Assembly (NCBI GenBank): GCA_016803235.1
Contig: JADCLI010000020.1
Coordinates: 1 to 64,000, forward strand
Length of the DNA stretch: 64,000 nucleotides
DNA from: Pimelobacter simplex
GTDB lineage: Bacteria; Actinomycetota; Actinomycetes; Propionibacteriales; Nocardioidaceae
Reading direction: 5' to 3'
The translations under genes and the position numbers were made by a program. The notes below the pieces were generated by a model. It was given only the letters and a program-made list of their open reading frames with translations. It ran no database searches and was not told the DNA's origin. This document shows, piece after piece, positions 53,307-60,374 of the stretch. Position 1 is the first letter of the stretch. Every line of letters begins with the position of its first letter.

Positions 53307-53981
53307 TCACAGAGCGTCGCCCGCTGACCCCTTCGTGCGCTGCAGGACCCGCAGGGAGCCGGTGACGGCGACCTCCGTGTACTGTCCGCTCGCCAGCGCG
53401 GGCAGGTAGATCTGCTCGTACGGCGGCCGCCCGCCGTCCGCAGGGTCGGGGAAGACGTCGTGGATGGCGAGGTAGCCGCTCGCCTCCACCCAGTGCGCCC
53501 AGCCCGCGTAGTCCGCGCGGGCCGGCTCCACGCCGTGCCCGCCGTCGATGAACAGCAGCGAGAGCGGCGTGCGCCAGTGGGTGGCCACGGTCGTCGACTG
53601 GCCGACGACCGCGATGACGTGGTCCTCGAGGCCGGCGCGGGCGATGTTCTTGCGGAACTGGCCCAGGGTGTCCATCAGCCCGAGCTCGGGATCGACGACG
53701 CTGGCGTCGTGGTGCTCCCAGCCGGCCTGGTTCTCCTCGGAGCCGCGGTGGTGGTCGACGGTGAACACGACGGCCGTCGTACCGGTCTCCCGGGTGACCT
53801 GCTGCGCGGCCGCGCCGAGGTAGATCCCGGACTTGCCGCAGTACGTGCCGACCTCGAGTGCGGGCCCGTGGGGGAGCCGCTCGAGCGCGATCCGGTGCAG
53901 CAGCGCGCCCTCGTCCTCGGGCATGAAGCCCTTCGCGGCACGGGCGAGGTCCAGCAGGTCGGACGGCATGGTGTCGGTCAC
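53307..53981 (-). CDS. Class I SAM-dependent methyltransferase (Methyltransf_24-like)
   Basis: 224 residues from GTG 53981; TAGAGT (53988-53993 on the minus strand) lies 6 bp before it, so the message is probably leaderless. The fold shows ALEVGTYCGKSGIYLGAAA (SAM loop), FTVDHHRGSEENQAGWEHHD, LLFIDGGHGVEPARADYAGW and IHDVFPDP, as in Methyltransf_24 proteins that modify sugars or cell-surface compounds. Shares the KstR box with fadE34 and faces the prenyltransferase-like gene. Confidence 0.75.
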   Translation of the reverse strand: MTDTMPSDLLDLARAAKGFMPEDEGALLHRIALERLPHGPALEVGTYCGKSGIYLGAAAQQVTRETGTTAVVFTVDHHRGSEENQAGWEHHDASVVDPELGLMDTLGQFRKNIARAGLEDHVIAVVGQSTTVATHWRTPLSLLFIDGGHGVEPARADYAGWAHWVEASGYLAIHDVFPDPADGGRPPYEQIYLPALASGQYTEVAVTGSLRVLQRTKGSAGDAL

Positions 53982-54000
53982 GCAGGCACTCTAGTAGAGT

Positions 54001-54014
54001 TAGAACGCGTTCTA
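54001..54014. promoter_or_regulatory. KstR box between methyltransferase and fadE34
   Basis: TAGAACGCGTTCTA, a perfect palindrome and exact match to TNNAACNNGTTNNA. It is 20 bp from the methyltransferase start and 59 bp from fadE34, so it can control both. A TAGTTT -10-like box overlaps its right end. Confidence 0.8.
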
Positions 54015-54072
54015 GTTTGGCGCTCCGCGGGTTGAGGTGCGAGCGCAGCGAGTCTCGAGACCAAGGAGCACC

Positions 54073-56064
54073 ATGTCGATCGGCATCACCGACGAGCAGG
54101 TCGAGCTCGCCGACAGCCTGCGCAAGTGGGCCGCGAGCCTGGCCCCGCTCGAGGCGGTCCGTGCCGCGGAGGGAGACGCGGCCGCCGACTTCGCCGCGAT
54201 CTGGGCCGCGATCGAGGAGATGGGCGTCCACGCCATCGCCGTGCCCGAGGCCGACGGCGGTGGCGGGGGGACCGTGCTCGACCAGGCGGTCGCGCTGGAG
54301 GCCTGCGCCCACGAGCTGCTGCCGGGCGGACTGCTCGGCGCCGCGATCGGCAGCGCCCTGACCGGGGCGCCGGGCCGGTACGGTGTCCAGCTCGAGGACG
54401 ACGGCGTCGTCTGGGACGGCGGTACGGCGGGCCGCGGCACGCCCGAGCCCGGCATCGACCTCTCGGCGCGGCACGCCCGCGGCACCGGTCCCGGGCTCGC
54501 CGACCCCGCCGCGCGGCGTACGGCGATCACGTTCGCGGCCGCCGAGGCCGCCGGCGTGACCCGCTGGTGCCTGGAGACCGCGGTCGACTACGCCAAGGTC
54601 CGCGAGCAGTTCGGCCAGAGGATCGGCGCCTTCCAGGCGATCAAGCACCTGTGTGCCCAGATGCTCGAGACCGCCGAGGCCGTCACCGCGGCGGCATGGG
54701 ACGCGGCCGCGGCCGCGAACGGGGCCGACGAGGAGCAGTGGACCTTCGCGGTCGACATCGCGCACGTCACGTGCTTCGACGGCGCCGTCGAGGTCGCCAA
54801 GGCCTGCATCCAGGTCCTCGGCGGCATCGGCTTCACCTTCGAGCACGACGCCCACCTCTACCTGCGCCGCGCGCTCACCCTGCGCGCCCTCGTCGGCTCC
54901 GCCGACGCCGCGGCGGAGCGGGTGACCGCTGCTGCCGTGACCGGCGTACGACGCCGGGTCGACGTCGACCTCGGGGGCCGTGACGAGGCGATCCGTCCCG
55001 AGGCCCGGGCCACCGCGGAGCGGATCGCGGCGCTGCCGGCGGCGGACCAGCGCGCCGCCCTGGTCGACGCGGGCTACCTGACGCCGCACTGGCCCGCGCC
55101 CTACGGGCTCGGCGCCGACCCGACCACGCAGATCGTCATCGACCAGGAGCTCGGCCGCGCGGGCGTCGTACGACCGGACCTGGTGATCGCCGGCTGGGCG
55201 GTCCCGACGATCCTCGCCCACGGCACCGACGCGCAGCGCGAGCGGTTCGTGCGCCCCTCGCTGCTCGGTGAGCTCACCTGGTGCCAGCTGTTCTCCGAGC
55301 CCGGCTCCGGCTCCGACCTCGCCTCGCTGCGCACCCGCGCCGTGAAGGTCGATGGCGGCTGGTCGCTGAGCGGGCAGAAGGTGTGGACCTCGGTCGCCGA
55401 GCGCGCCGACTGGGGCATCTGCCTGGCCCGCACCGACGCCGACGTCCCGCAGCACAAGGGCATCACGTACTTCCTCGTCGACATGCGCACGGCCGGCATC
55501 GAGGTCCGCCCGCTGCGCGAGATCACCGGTGAGGCGCTGTTCAACGAGGTCTTCCTCGACGACGTGTTCGTCCCCGACGAGTGCGTCGTCGCCGAGCCCG
55601 GCGACGGGTGGAGGCTGGCCCGCACGACGCTCGCCAACGAACGGGTCGCCATGGCCAGCGCCCGGCTCACCAAGAGCGTCGAGCGTGCCGTCGAGCTCGC
55701 CGCCTCCCGCGACCTCGGTCCCGTCGAGCGCGTCGAGGTCGGCCGCCAGGTCGCGCTCGCGACCGTGTGCGCCCTCCTCGGCGTGCGCACCACGCTGCGC
55801 GCCCTCGGTGGCCACGGACCCGGCGCCGAGTCGAGCGTCGCCAAGCTGCTCGGCGTCCGCAGCCGCCAGGACTCCTCGGAGCTCGTGGTCAGGCTCCAGG
55901 GCGACGAACTGGCGCTGCTCGGTGCGATCGGCAAGGAGTCCGGCGACCCGCTCGCCGCCGACGTCTGGGAGCAGCTCAACACCCGCTGTCTGTCCATCGC
56001 CGGTGGTACGACGCAGATCCTGCGCAACGTCGCCGGAGAGCGGATCCTCGGCCTGCCGCGCTAG
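54073..56064 (+). CDS. fadE34: Fused acyl-CoA dehydrogenase, FadE34/ChsE3-like
   Basis: 663 residues made of two acyl-CoA dehydrogenase modules: the first about 1-300 (VREQFGQRIGAFQAIKH, GGIGFTFEHDAHLYLRRA), the second about 310-663 (WCQLFSEPGSGSDLASLRTRA, KVWTSVAERADWGICLARTD, GGTTQILRNVAGERILGLPR). Fused FadE34 of M. tuberculosis (Rv3573c) is next to kstR as well and dehydrogenates steroid side-chain CoA esters with a five-carbon side chain. AAGGAG is placed before the ATG. The stop shares CTAG with the convergent gene. Confidence 0.85.
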   Translation: MSIGITDEQVELADSLRKWAASLAPLEAVRAAEGDAAADFAAIWAAIEEMGVHAIAVPEADGGGGGTVLDQAVALEACAHELLPGGLLGAAIGSALTGAPGRYGVQLEDDGVVWDGGTAGRGTPEPGIDLSARHARGTGPGLADPAARRTAITFAAAEAAGVTRWCLETAVDYAKVREQFGQRIGAFQAIKHLCAQMLETAEAVTAAAWDAAAAANGADEEQWTFAVDIAHVTCFDGAVEVAKACIQVLGGIGFTFEHDAHLYLRRALTLRALVGSADAAAERVTAAAVTGVRRRVDVDLGGRDEAIRPEARATAERIAALPAADQRAALVDAGYLTPHWPAPYGLGADPTTQIVIDQELGRAGVVRPDLVIAGWAVPTILAHGTDAQRERFVRPSLLGELTWCQLFSEPGSGSDLASLRTRAVKVDGGWSLSGQKVWTSVAERADWGICLARTDADVPQHKGITYFLVDMRTAGIEVRPLREITGEALFNEVFLDDVFVPDECVVAEPGDGWRLARTTLANERVAMASARLTKSVERAVELAASRDLGPVERVEVGRQVALATVCALLGVRTTLRALGGHGPGAESSVAKLLGVRSRQDSSELVVRLQGDELALLGAIGKESGDPLAADVWEQLNTRCLSIAGGTTQILRNVAGERILGLPR

Positions 56065-56501
56065 CGCACGGCCTTCTTCACGAGGGCGGTCAGCTTCTTC
56101 TCCACGCCGGGGCTCATGGACGCCACGGCGAAGACCGTCGGCCACATGTCACCGTCGTCGAGGTTCGCCCACTCCTGGAAGCCGACCTCCGCGTAGCGCA
56201 TCTTGAACTTGCCCGCGCTCTTGAAGAAGACCACGACCTTGCCGTCGGCGTTGGCGTAGGCCGGCATCCCGTACCACGTCTTCGGGGCCAGGTCGGGCGC
56301 GTGCGTGGTGACGATGCCGTGGAGCGCCTCGCCGATGGAGCGGTCCGCGTCGTCCATCGCGGCGATCTTGTCGAGGCAGTCCTGCAGCTCCGCCTGGGCC
56401 TTCTTGGTGCCCGAGCCGCGGCTCGCGGCCGCCCGGCGTTCGGTTGCGGCCTCCTTCATGGCCGCCTTCTCCTCGTCGCTGAACGTGCTGTTCTTCGCCA
56501 T
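56061..56501 (-). CDS. DUF1801-like protein
   Basis: 146 residues from ATG 56501 with GGAAGGAAG upstream. A Lys/Glu/Ala-rich N-terminus precedes a DUF1801-type core (APKTWYGMPAYANADGKVVVFFKSAGKFKMRYAEVGF). The family's function is unknown. The TAG stop on the minus strand and that of fadE34 on the plus strand are both in the CTAG at 56061-56064, so the genes overlap by four bases. Confidence 0.75.
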   Translation of the reverse strand: MAKNSTFSDEEKAAMKEAATERRAAASRGSGTKKAQAELQDCLDKIAAMDDADRSIGEALHGIVTTHAPDLAPKTWYGMPAYANADGKVVVFFKSAGKFKMRYAEVGFQEWANLDDGDMWPTVFAVASMSPGVEKKLTALVKKAVR

Positions 56502-56592
56502 CGCTCTTCCTTCCTCGATCGGGTTCGTCCCGAGCGTAGGAGGACGCATCGTCCGGACGCTTCTTCGTTCCTGACCGGTTGTCCGCCGGAGC

Positions 56593-57852
56593 TCAGCCGC
56601 CCACGGTGGAGGTGCCGAGCTGCTCGCGCCGCCACCCGTTCCAGTGCCAGTGCAGGAAGCGGTCCGTGGCGCGCACGAGGTGCTGCGAGCGGATCGACGG
56701 GAAGATGTCGAAGGCATGCTGGGCGCCCGGCAGCTCGGCGTACGTCACGGTGCGCTTCGACGTCGACCGCAGCGCGGCCACGAACGCCCGCGCCTGCCCG
56801 GGGTCGACCAGGGTGTCGCGGGATCCGTGGATGACGAAGAAGTCCGGCGCGTCGGCGGTGACCCGGAGCAGCGGGCTGGCCTCCTCGAACACCTCGGGCT
56901 CGGAGCGGGGGGAGCGCTTGAAGACGATCGGTGCGAGGAACTTGTCGCGCATCAGCTCGGCGGTGCGCAGCCCGCTCGCGCCGGCGAGGTCGTAGACGCC
57001 GTAGTAGGGCACCGCGGCCTGGACGGCTGTGTCGGCCGCCTCGAAGCCGGGCTGGAACTCGGGTGCGTTCGGGGTCACGGCCGCGAGGGCGGTGAGGTGG
57101 CCGCCGGCGGAGCCGCCGGTGATCGCGATGTACGACGGGTCGCCGCCGAAGTCCGCGATGTGCTCGCGGATCCAGGCGATCGCTGCCTTCACGTCCACGA
57201 TCTGCGCCGGCCACGGGTCGCGCGGCGCGAGCCGGTAGTTGATCGCGACGCAGACCCAGCCCTTGGCGGCCATGTGCTGCATGAGCGGCAGGCCCTGCTG
57301 GTCCTTGGTGCCGATCGTCCAACCGCCGCCGTGCACCTGCAGCAGCACGGGTGCGCCCGCGGCCGGGGTGACCTCGGAGGTGTAGACGTCGAGCACCCCC
57401 CGCCGCCCGTACGGCGCGAACGGGATGTCGCGGTGCACCTCGATCCCGGCTCGGCGGGCCGCCCGGCCGAACGCGAACGGGTTGGCCAGCCGCCGCCACG
57501 GAGTCGCGAGGTCCGCGGGCGTCGGGCGCGCGTCGAGCTGCTCGACGTAGTCGACGCCCAGGCCCTCGACCAGCGCGTCCTCGGCGTCGGAGACCGCCTG
57601 CCGGCTCTGCTTGACCAGGTACGCCAGTCCGGCGCCGGAGAGCGCGGCCAGGGCCAGCCCGCGCCAGTCGCGGCGCGACCCCCTCGCGTGCGCGGCGGCG
57701 TCGACGGCGGTCAGGCCCAGGACGTGGGGAGCGAGCTCACCGGTGAGCCAGCCGGCGAAGAAGGCCGGGATGCCGGCGCGGAAGCCGGGAACGGGACGGA
57801 TGGCGTTGGCGGTCAGCGCCGCGGTCACGACCTGGCGCCGTACGAAACCCAT
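56593..57852 (-). CDS. lipC: Alpha/beta hydrolase, LipC-like esterase/lipase
   Basis: 419 residues. Hormone-sensitive-lipase-type oxyanion motif HGGGWTIG (about residue 175), nucleophile GGSAGG (about 247), Asp in HGSRDTLVD and His in AQHAFDI close to the C-terminus. The N-terminal 100 residues hold a hydrophobic segment (GLALAALSGAGLAYLV). Like M. tuberculosis lipC (Rv0220) it is next to a WS/DGAT gene (Rv0221), here divergently. A degenerate KstR box lies between them. Confidence 0.75.
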   Translation of the reverse strand: MGFVRRQVVTAALTANAIRPVPGFRAGIPAFFAGWLTGELAPHVLGLTAVDAAAHARGSRRDWRGLALAALSGAGLAYLVKQSRQAVSDAEDALVEGLGVDYVEQLDARPTPADLATPWRRLANPFAFGRAARRAGIEVHRDIPFAPYGRRGVLDVYTSEVTPAAGAPVLLQVHGGGWTIGTKDQQGLPLMQHMAAKGWVCVAINYRLAPRDPWPAQIVDVKAAIAWIREHIADFGGDPSYIAITGGSAGGHLTALAAVTPNAPEFQPGFEAADTAVQAAVPYYGVYDLAGASGLRTAELMRDKFLAPIVFKRSPRSEPEVFEEASPLLRVTADAPDFFVIHGSRDTLVDPGQARAFVAALRSTSKRTVTYAELPGAQHAFDIFPSIRSQHLVRATDRFLHWHWNGWRREQLGTSTVGG

Positions 57853-57884
57853 GACGCGAGGGTATCCGGCTCGTTGTGAGAAAC

Positions 57885-57898
57885 TGGTACCCGTTCTA
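57885..57898. promoter_or_regulatory. Degenerate KstR-like box in lipC/WS-DGAT divergent region
   Basis: TGGTACCCGTTCTA departs from TNNAACNNGTTNNA at one fixed base (A to T in the left half). Located 32 bp before the lipase start and 22 bp before the WS/DGAT ATG. Confidence 0.45.
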
Positions 57899-57919
57899 GT
57901 TTTCGTGGGGGTCAGTGAG

Positions 57920-59350
57920 ATGGATCGGCTGTCGGGACTGGATGCGAGCTTCCTCTACCTGGAGACGCCCGCCCAGCTGATGCACGTGTGCGCGGTGATG
58001 GTGCTCGACCCGGCAACGATGACGACGCCCTACGCGTTCGCCGCGATGCAGCGCGAGATCGAGGTGCGGGTGCGCGACGTGCCCGGGTTCACCCGCAAGG
58101 TGCGCGGCGTCCCGCTCGGCCTCGACCATCCCGTGTGGGTGCGCGACAAGAACTTCGACATCGAGCGCCACGTGCACCGCCTCGCGCTGCCGACGCCCGG
58201 TGGGTACGCCGAGCTGATGGACCTGTGCGCCCACCTCGCGTCGCTGCCGCTCGACCGCTCGCGGCCGCTGTGGGAGATGTGGGTCATCGAGGGCTATCGG
58301 CCCACGGGCCCAGACGGCGAGCTCGCGGACGAGAAGGTCGTCGTGTTCGCCAAGATGCACCACGCGACGGTCGACGGCGTCTCCGGATCCAACCTGATCT
58401 CGCACCTGTGCTCGCTGGAGCCCGACGCGCCGCCCGTGATCGGTGAGAACGCACCGCACCCGCGCGACCCGGGCCGGGGCGAGCTGCTCGGCCGCGCCGT
58501 CATCGGTACGGCGACCCGCCCGGTCACCCTGGTCAAGGTGCTCAAGCCCTCGGCGCAGCTGGTCACCAAGAGCATCGGACGCGCCCGGCAGGGCACCGCC
58601 ATGGCCGCGCCGTTCTCCGCGCCGCGCACCTCCTTCAACGGCACCATCACCTCGCACCGCTCGATCGCGATGGCCGACCTCGACCTCGAGGAGATCCGCC
58701 GGATCAAGAAGGTCACCGGGACGACGGTCAACGACGTCGTGCTCGCCGTGTCCGGCGGGGCGCTGCGGGCCTACCTCGCCGAGCGCGACGAGCTGCCCGA
58801 GACCTCACTGCTGGCCACGGTGCCGGTCAGCGTGCGTGACAGCTCGCGCCGTTCGACAGGCGCCAACAAGGTCTCCGCGCTGTTCACCAAGCTCGGCACC
58901 GACATCGACGACCCCCTGGCGCGGCTGGCGATGCTCGCCGAGCGCAACCAGTACGCCAAGGAGCACCACAACGCGATCAGTGCCGATGCGCTGCAGGACT
59001 GGGCCGAGTTCGCCGCCCCCCGGACCTTCGGTCTCGCCGTGCGTGCCTACGCCAACCTCCGCCTCGCCGAGAAGCACCCGGTCGTGCACAACCTGGTCAT
59101 CTCCAACGTGCCGGGCCCGCCGATCCCGCTCTACTTCATGGGGGCGCGGATCGAGGCGCTCTGCCCGCTCGGACCGGTGTTCCACGGTGCCGGTCTCAAT
59201 GTCACGGTCATGTCGAACGCGGGACAGATGCACGTCGGCGCGATCGCCTGCCGCGAGTCGATGCCCGACACCGACGCGCTCGTGCGCCACTTCCCGGCCG
59301 AGCTGGCCCGGCTCGGTGCGGCGGTCGACGGGACCCCGTCGCCGGCGTGA
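57920..59350 (+). CDS. Wax ester synthase/diacylglycerol acyltransferase (WS/DGAT)
   Basis: 476 residues from ATG 57920, giving the typical MDRLSGLDASFLYLET start. The catalytic HHxxxDG motif appears as HHATVDGVSG (about residue 151) and the PLW motif as RSRPLWEMWV (about 113). NVPGP is seen near residue 395. It makes triacylglycerol or wax ester storage lipids from acyl-CoA. Control by KstR is suggested by the nearby degenerate box. Confidence 0.88.
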   Translation: MDRLSGLDASFLYLETPAQLMHVCAVMVLDPATMTTPYAFAAMQREIEVRVRDVPGFTRKVRGVPLGLDHPVWVRDKNFDIERHVHRLALPTPGGYAELMDLCAHLASLPLDRSRPLWEMWVIEGYRPTGPDGELADEKVVVFAKMHHATVDGVSGSNLISHLCSLEPDAPPVIGENAPHPRDPGRGELLGRAVIGTATRPVTLVKVLKPSAQLVTKSIGRARQGTAMAAPFSAPRTSFNGTITSHRSIAMADLDLEEIRRIKKVTGTTVNDVVLAVSGGALRAYLAERDELPETSLLATVPVSVRDSSRRSTGANKVSALFTKLGTDIDDPLARLAMLAERNQYAKEHHNAISADALQDWAEFAAPRTFGLAVRAYANLRLAEKHPVVHNLVISNVPGPPIPLYFMGARIEALCPLGPVFHGAGLNVTVMSNAGQMHVGAIACRESMPDTDALVRHFPAELARLGAAVDGTPSPA

Positions 59351-59357
59351 GGTGGTG

Positions 59358-59375
59358 CGGTTTGGTCCCAAACCG
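59358..59375. terminator. Hairpin CGGTTTGG-TC-CCAAACCG
   Basis: Perfect 8-bp stem directly after the WS/DGAT stop, between convergent genes. Confidence 0.55.
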
Positions 59376-59388
59376 TGTGCGACACGCC

Positions 59389-59410
59389 GGCAGAGCATGT
59401 GGTCTCTGCC
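59389..59410. terminator. Second hairpin GGCAGAG-N8-CTCTGCC
   Basis: Perfect 7-bp stem 23 bp before the end of the minus-strand hydrolase; probably serves that gene. Confidence 0.45.
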
Positions 59411-59432
59411 CGATCCCGGTGTCGGCGGGCTC

Positions 59433-60341
59433 TCAGCGCCGGAAGTCCCGACGCCGCGCGTTGACGGTCGCGGCCGCCTCGACGAAGCGCGGGACGAATC
59501 TCTCGGCGCCCAGCACGCAGCCCGCGTGCCCGTCGTCGACCTCGTGCACCGTCGCGCCGGGGATCGCCCGCGCCAGCGCCAGCTGACGCTGGGTCGGGAT
59601 CACCCGGTCGCGCATCATCGCGACCACCGCCGTCGGGACGTCGATCCGCGAGAGCCAGGGCCGCGAGTGGTGCTGCCCGAGGGCGGCCAGCGCCTGCCCG
59701 ACCGCCCACGGGCTGGTGGAGCGGAACTCGCGCAGCGCCCACTCGTGCAGGTCGGAGACCTCGAGGTCGACCCCGCGCGCGGCGGCCCGGGCCGCCCGTA
59801 CCGCCGTACGGGACCGTGACACACCGCGCAACGCGACCATCGTGGAGCCCATGCCGAGGAAGAAGCCGCGCTCGGCGGGCGTGAGCTGGAAGCGGTCGGT
59901 GGTGGCGCCGAGCACCAGGCCCTGCACCAGCGAGGGGTGCTGGCGCCACACCCGCTGCGCGACGATCGAGCCCATCGAGTAGCCGGCCACGATGACGTCC
60001 TCGAGCTCCAGCGCGTCGATCAGCGCGGCGACGTCGTCGGCGCAGTCGACGAGGCTGAACTCCTCGCTCTGGATGCCGCGCCCGTGCCAGCGCTGGTCGA
60101 GCGTCACCACCCGGAAGCGCTGCGACAGCGGCTCGATCGCAGGGAACCAGGTCAGCAGCCCGGTCGTGCCGAGCGCGTGCAGCAGCACGATCGTCGGCGA
60201 CGCCGGGTGCGGCCCCGGGGTGTCGGTGACGTACGTCGACCCGCCGCGTCCCGGGAGCTCGACCATCCGTCCCCTCGGGATCCGCGTCGGCGGCAGCTCC
60301 ACCCGGCGGCGCGCGACGTCGATCAGTGAGACGGCTCCCAT
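59433..60341 (-). CDS. Alpha/beta hydrolase
   Basis: 302 residues from ATG 60341. Core fold: VLLHALGTTGLLTWFP (oxyanion region, about residue 50), VTLDQRWHGRG, nucleophile AGYSMGSIVAQRV (about 122), Asp region DVPTAVVAMMRDRVIPT and a C-terminal His in VDDGHAGCV. Resembles meta-cleavage-product or lipase-like hydrolases, but cannot be equated with HsaD. It shares the KstR box at 60353 with the chsE operon, so a steroid-related substrate is likely. Confidence 0.78.
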   Translation of the reverse strand: MGAVSLIDVARRRVELPPTRIPRGRMVELPGRGGSTYVTDTPGPHPASPTIVLLHALGTTGLLTWFPAIEPLSQRFRVVTLDQRWHGRGIQSEEFSLVDCADDVAALIDALELEDVIVAGYSMGSIVAQRVWRQHPSLVQGLVLGATTDRFQLTPAERGFFLGMGSTMVALRGVSRSRTAVRAARAAARGVDLEVSDLHEWALREFRSTSPWAVGQALAALGQHHSRPWLSRIDVPTAVVAMMRDRVIPTQRQLALARAIPGATVHEVDDGHAGCVLGAERFVPRFVEAAATVNARRRDFRR

Positions 60342-60352
60342 GCGCGCAAGAC

Positions 60353-60366
60353 TAGAACACGTTACA
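60353..60366. promoter_or_regulatory. KstR box overlapping leaderless promoter
   Basis: TAGAACACGTTACA, exact match to TNNAACNNGTTNNA. TACAGT (60363-60368) is the -10 element, and GTG 60375 follows after 6 bp. The minus-strand hydrolase starts 11 bp to the left, so one operator serves both. Confidence 0.8.
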
Positions 60367-60374
60367 GTTTCCCT

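Noticed and set aside
53095..56145. Thousand-codon minus-strand open frame across fadE34
   Set aside because: Antisense to fadE34 and partly in another frame of the methyltransferase; no recognisable domain and composition of a shadow frame.
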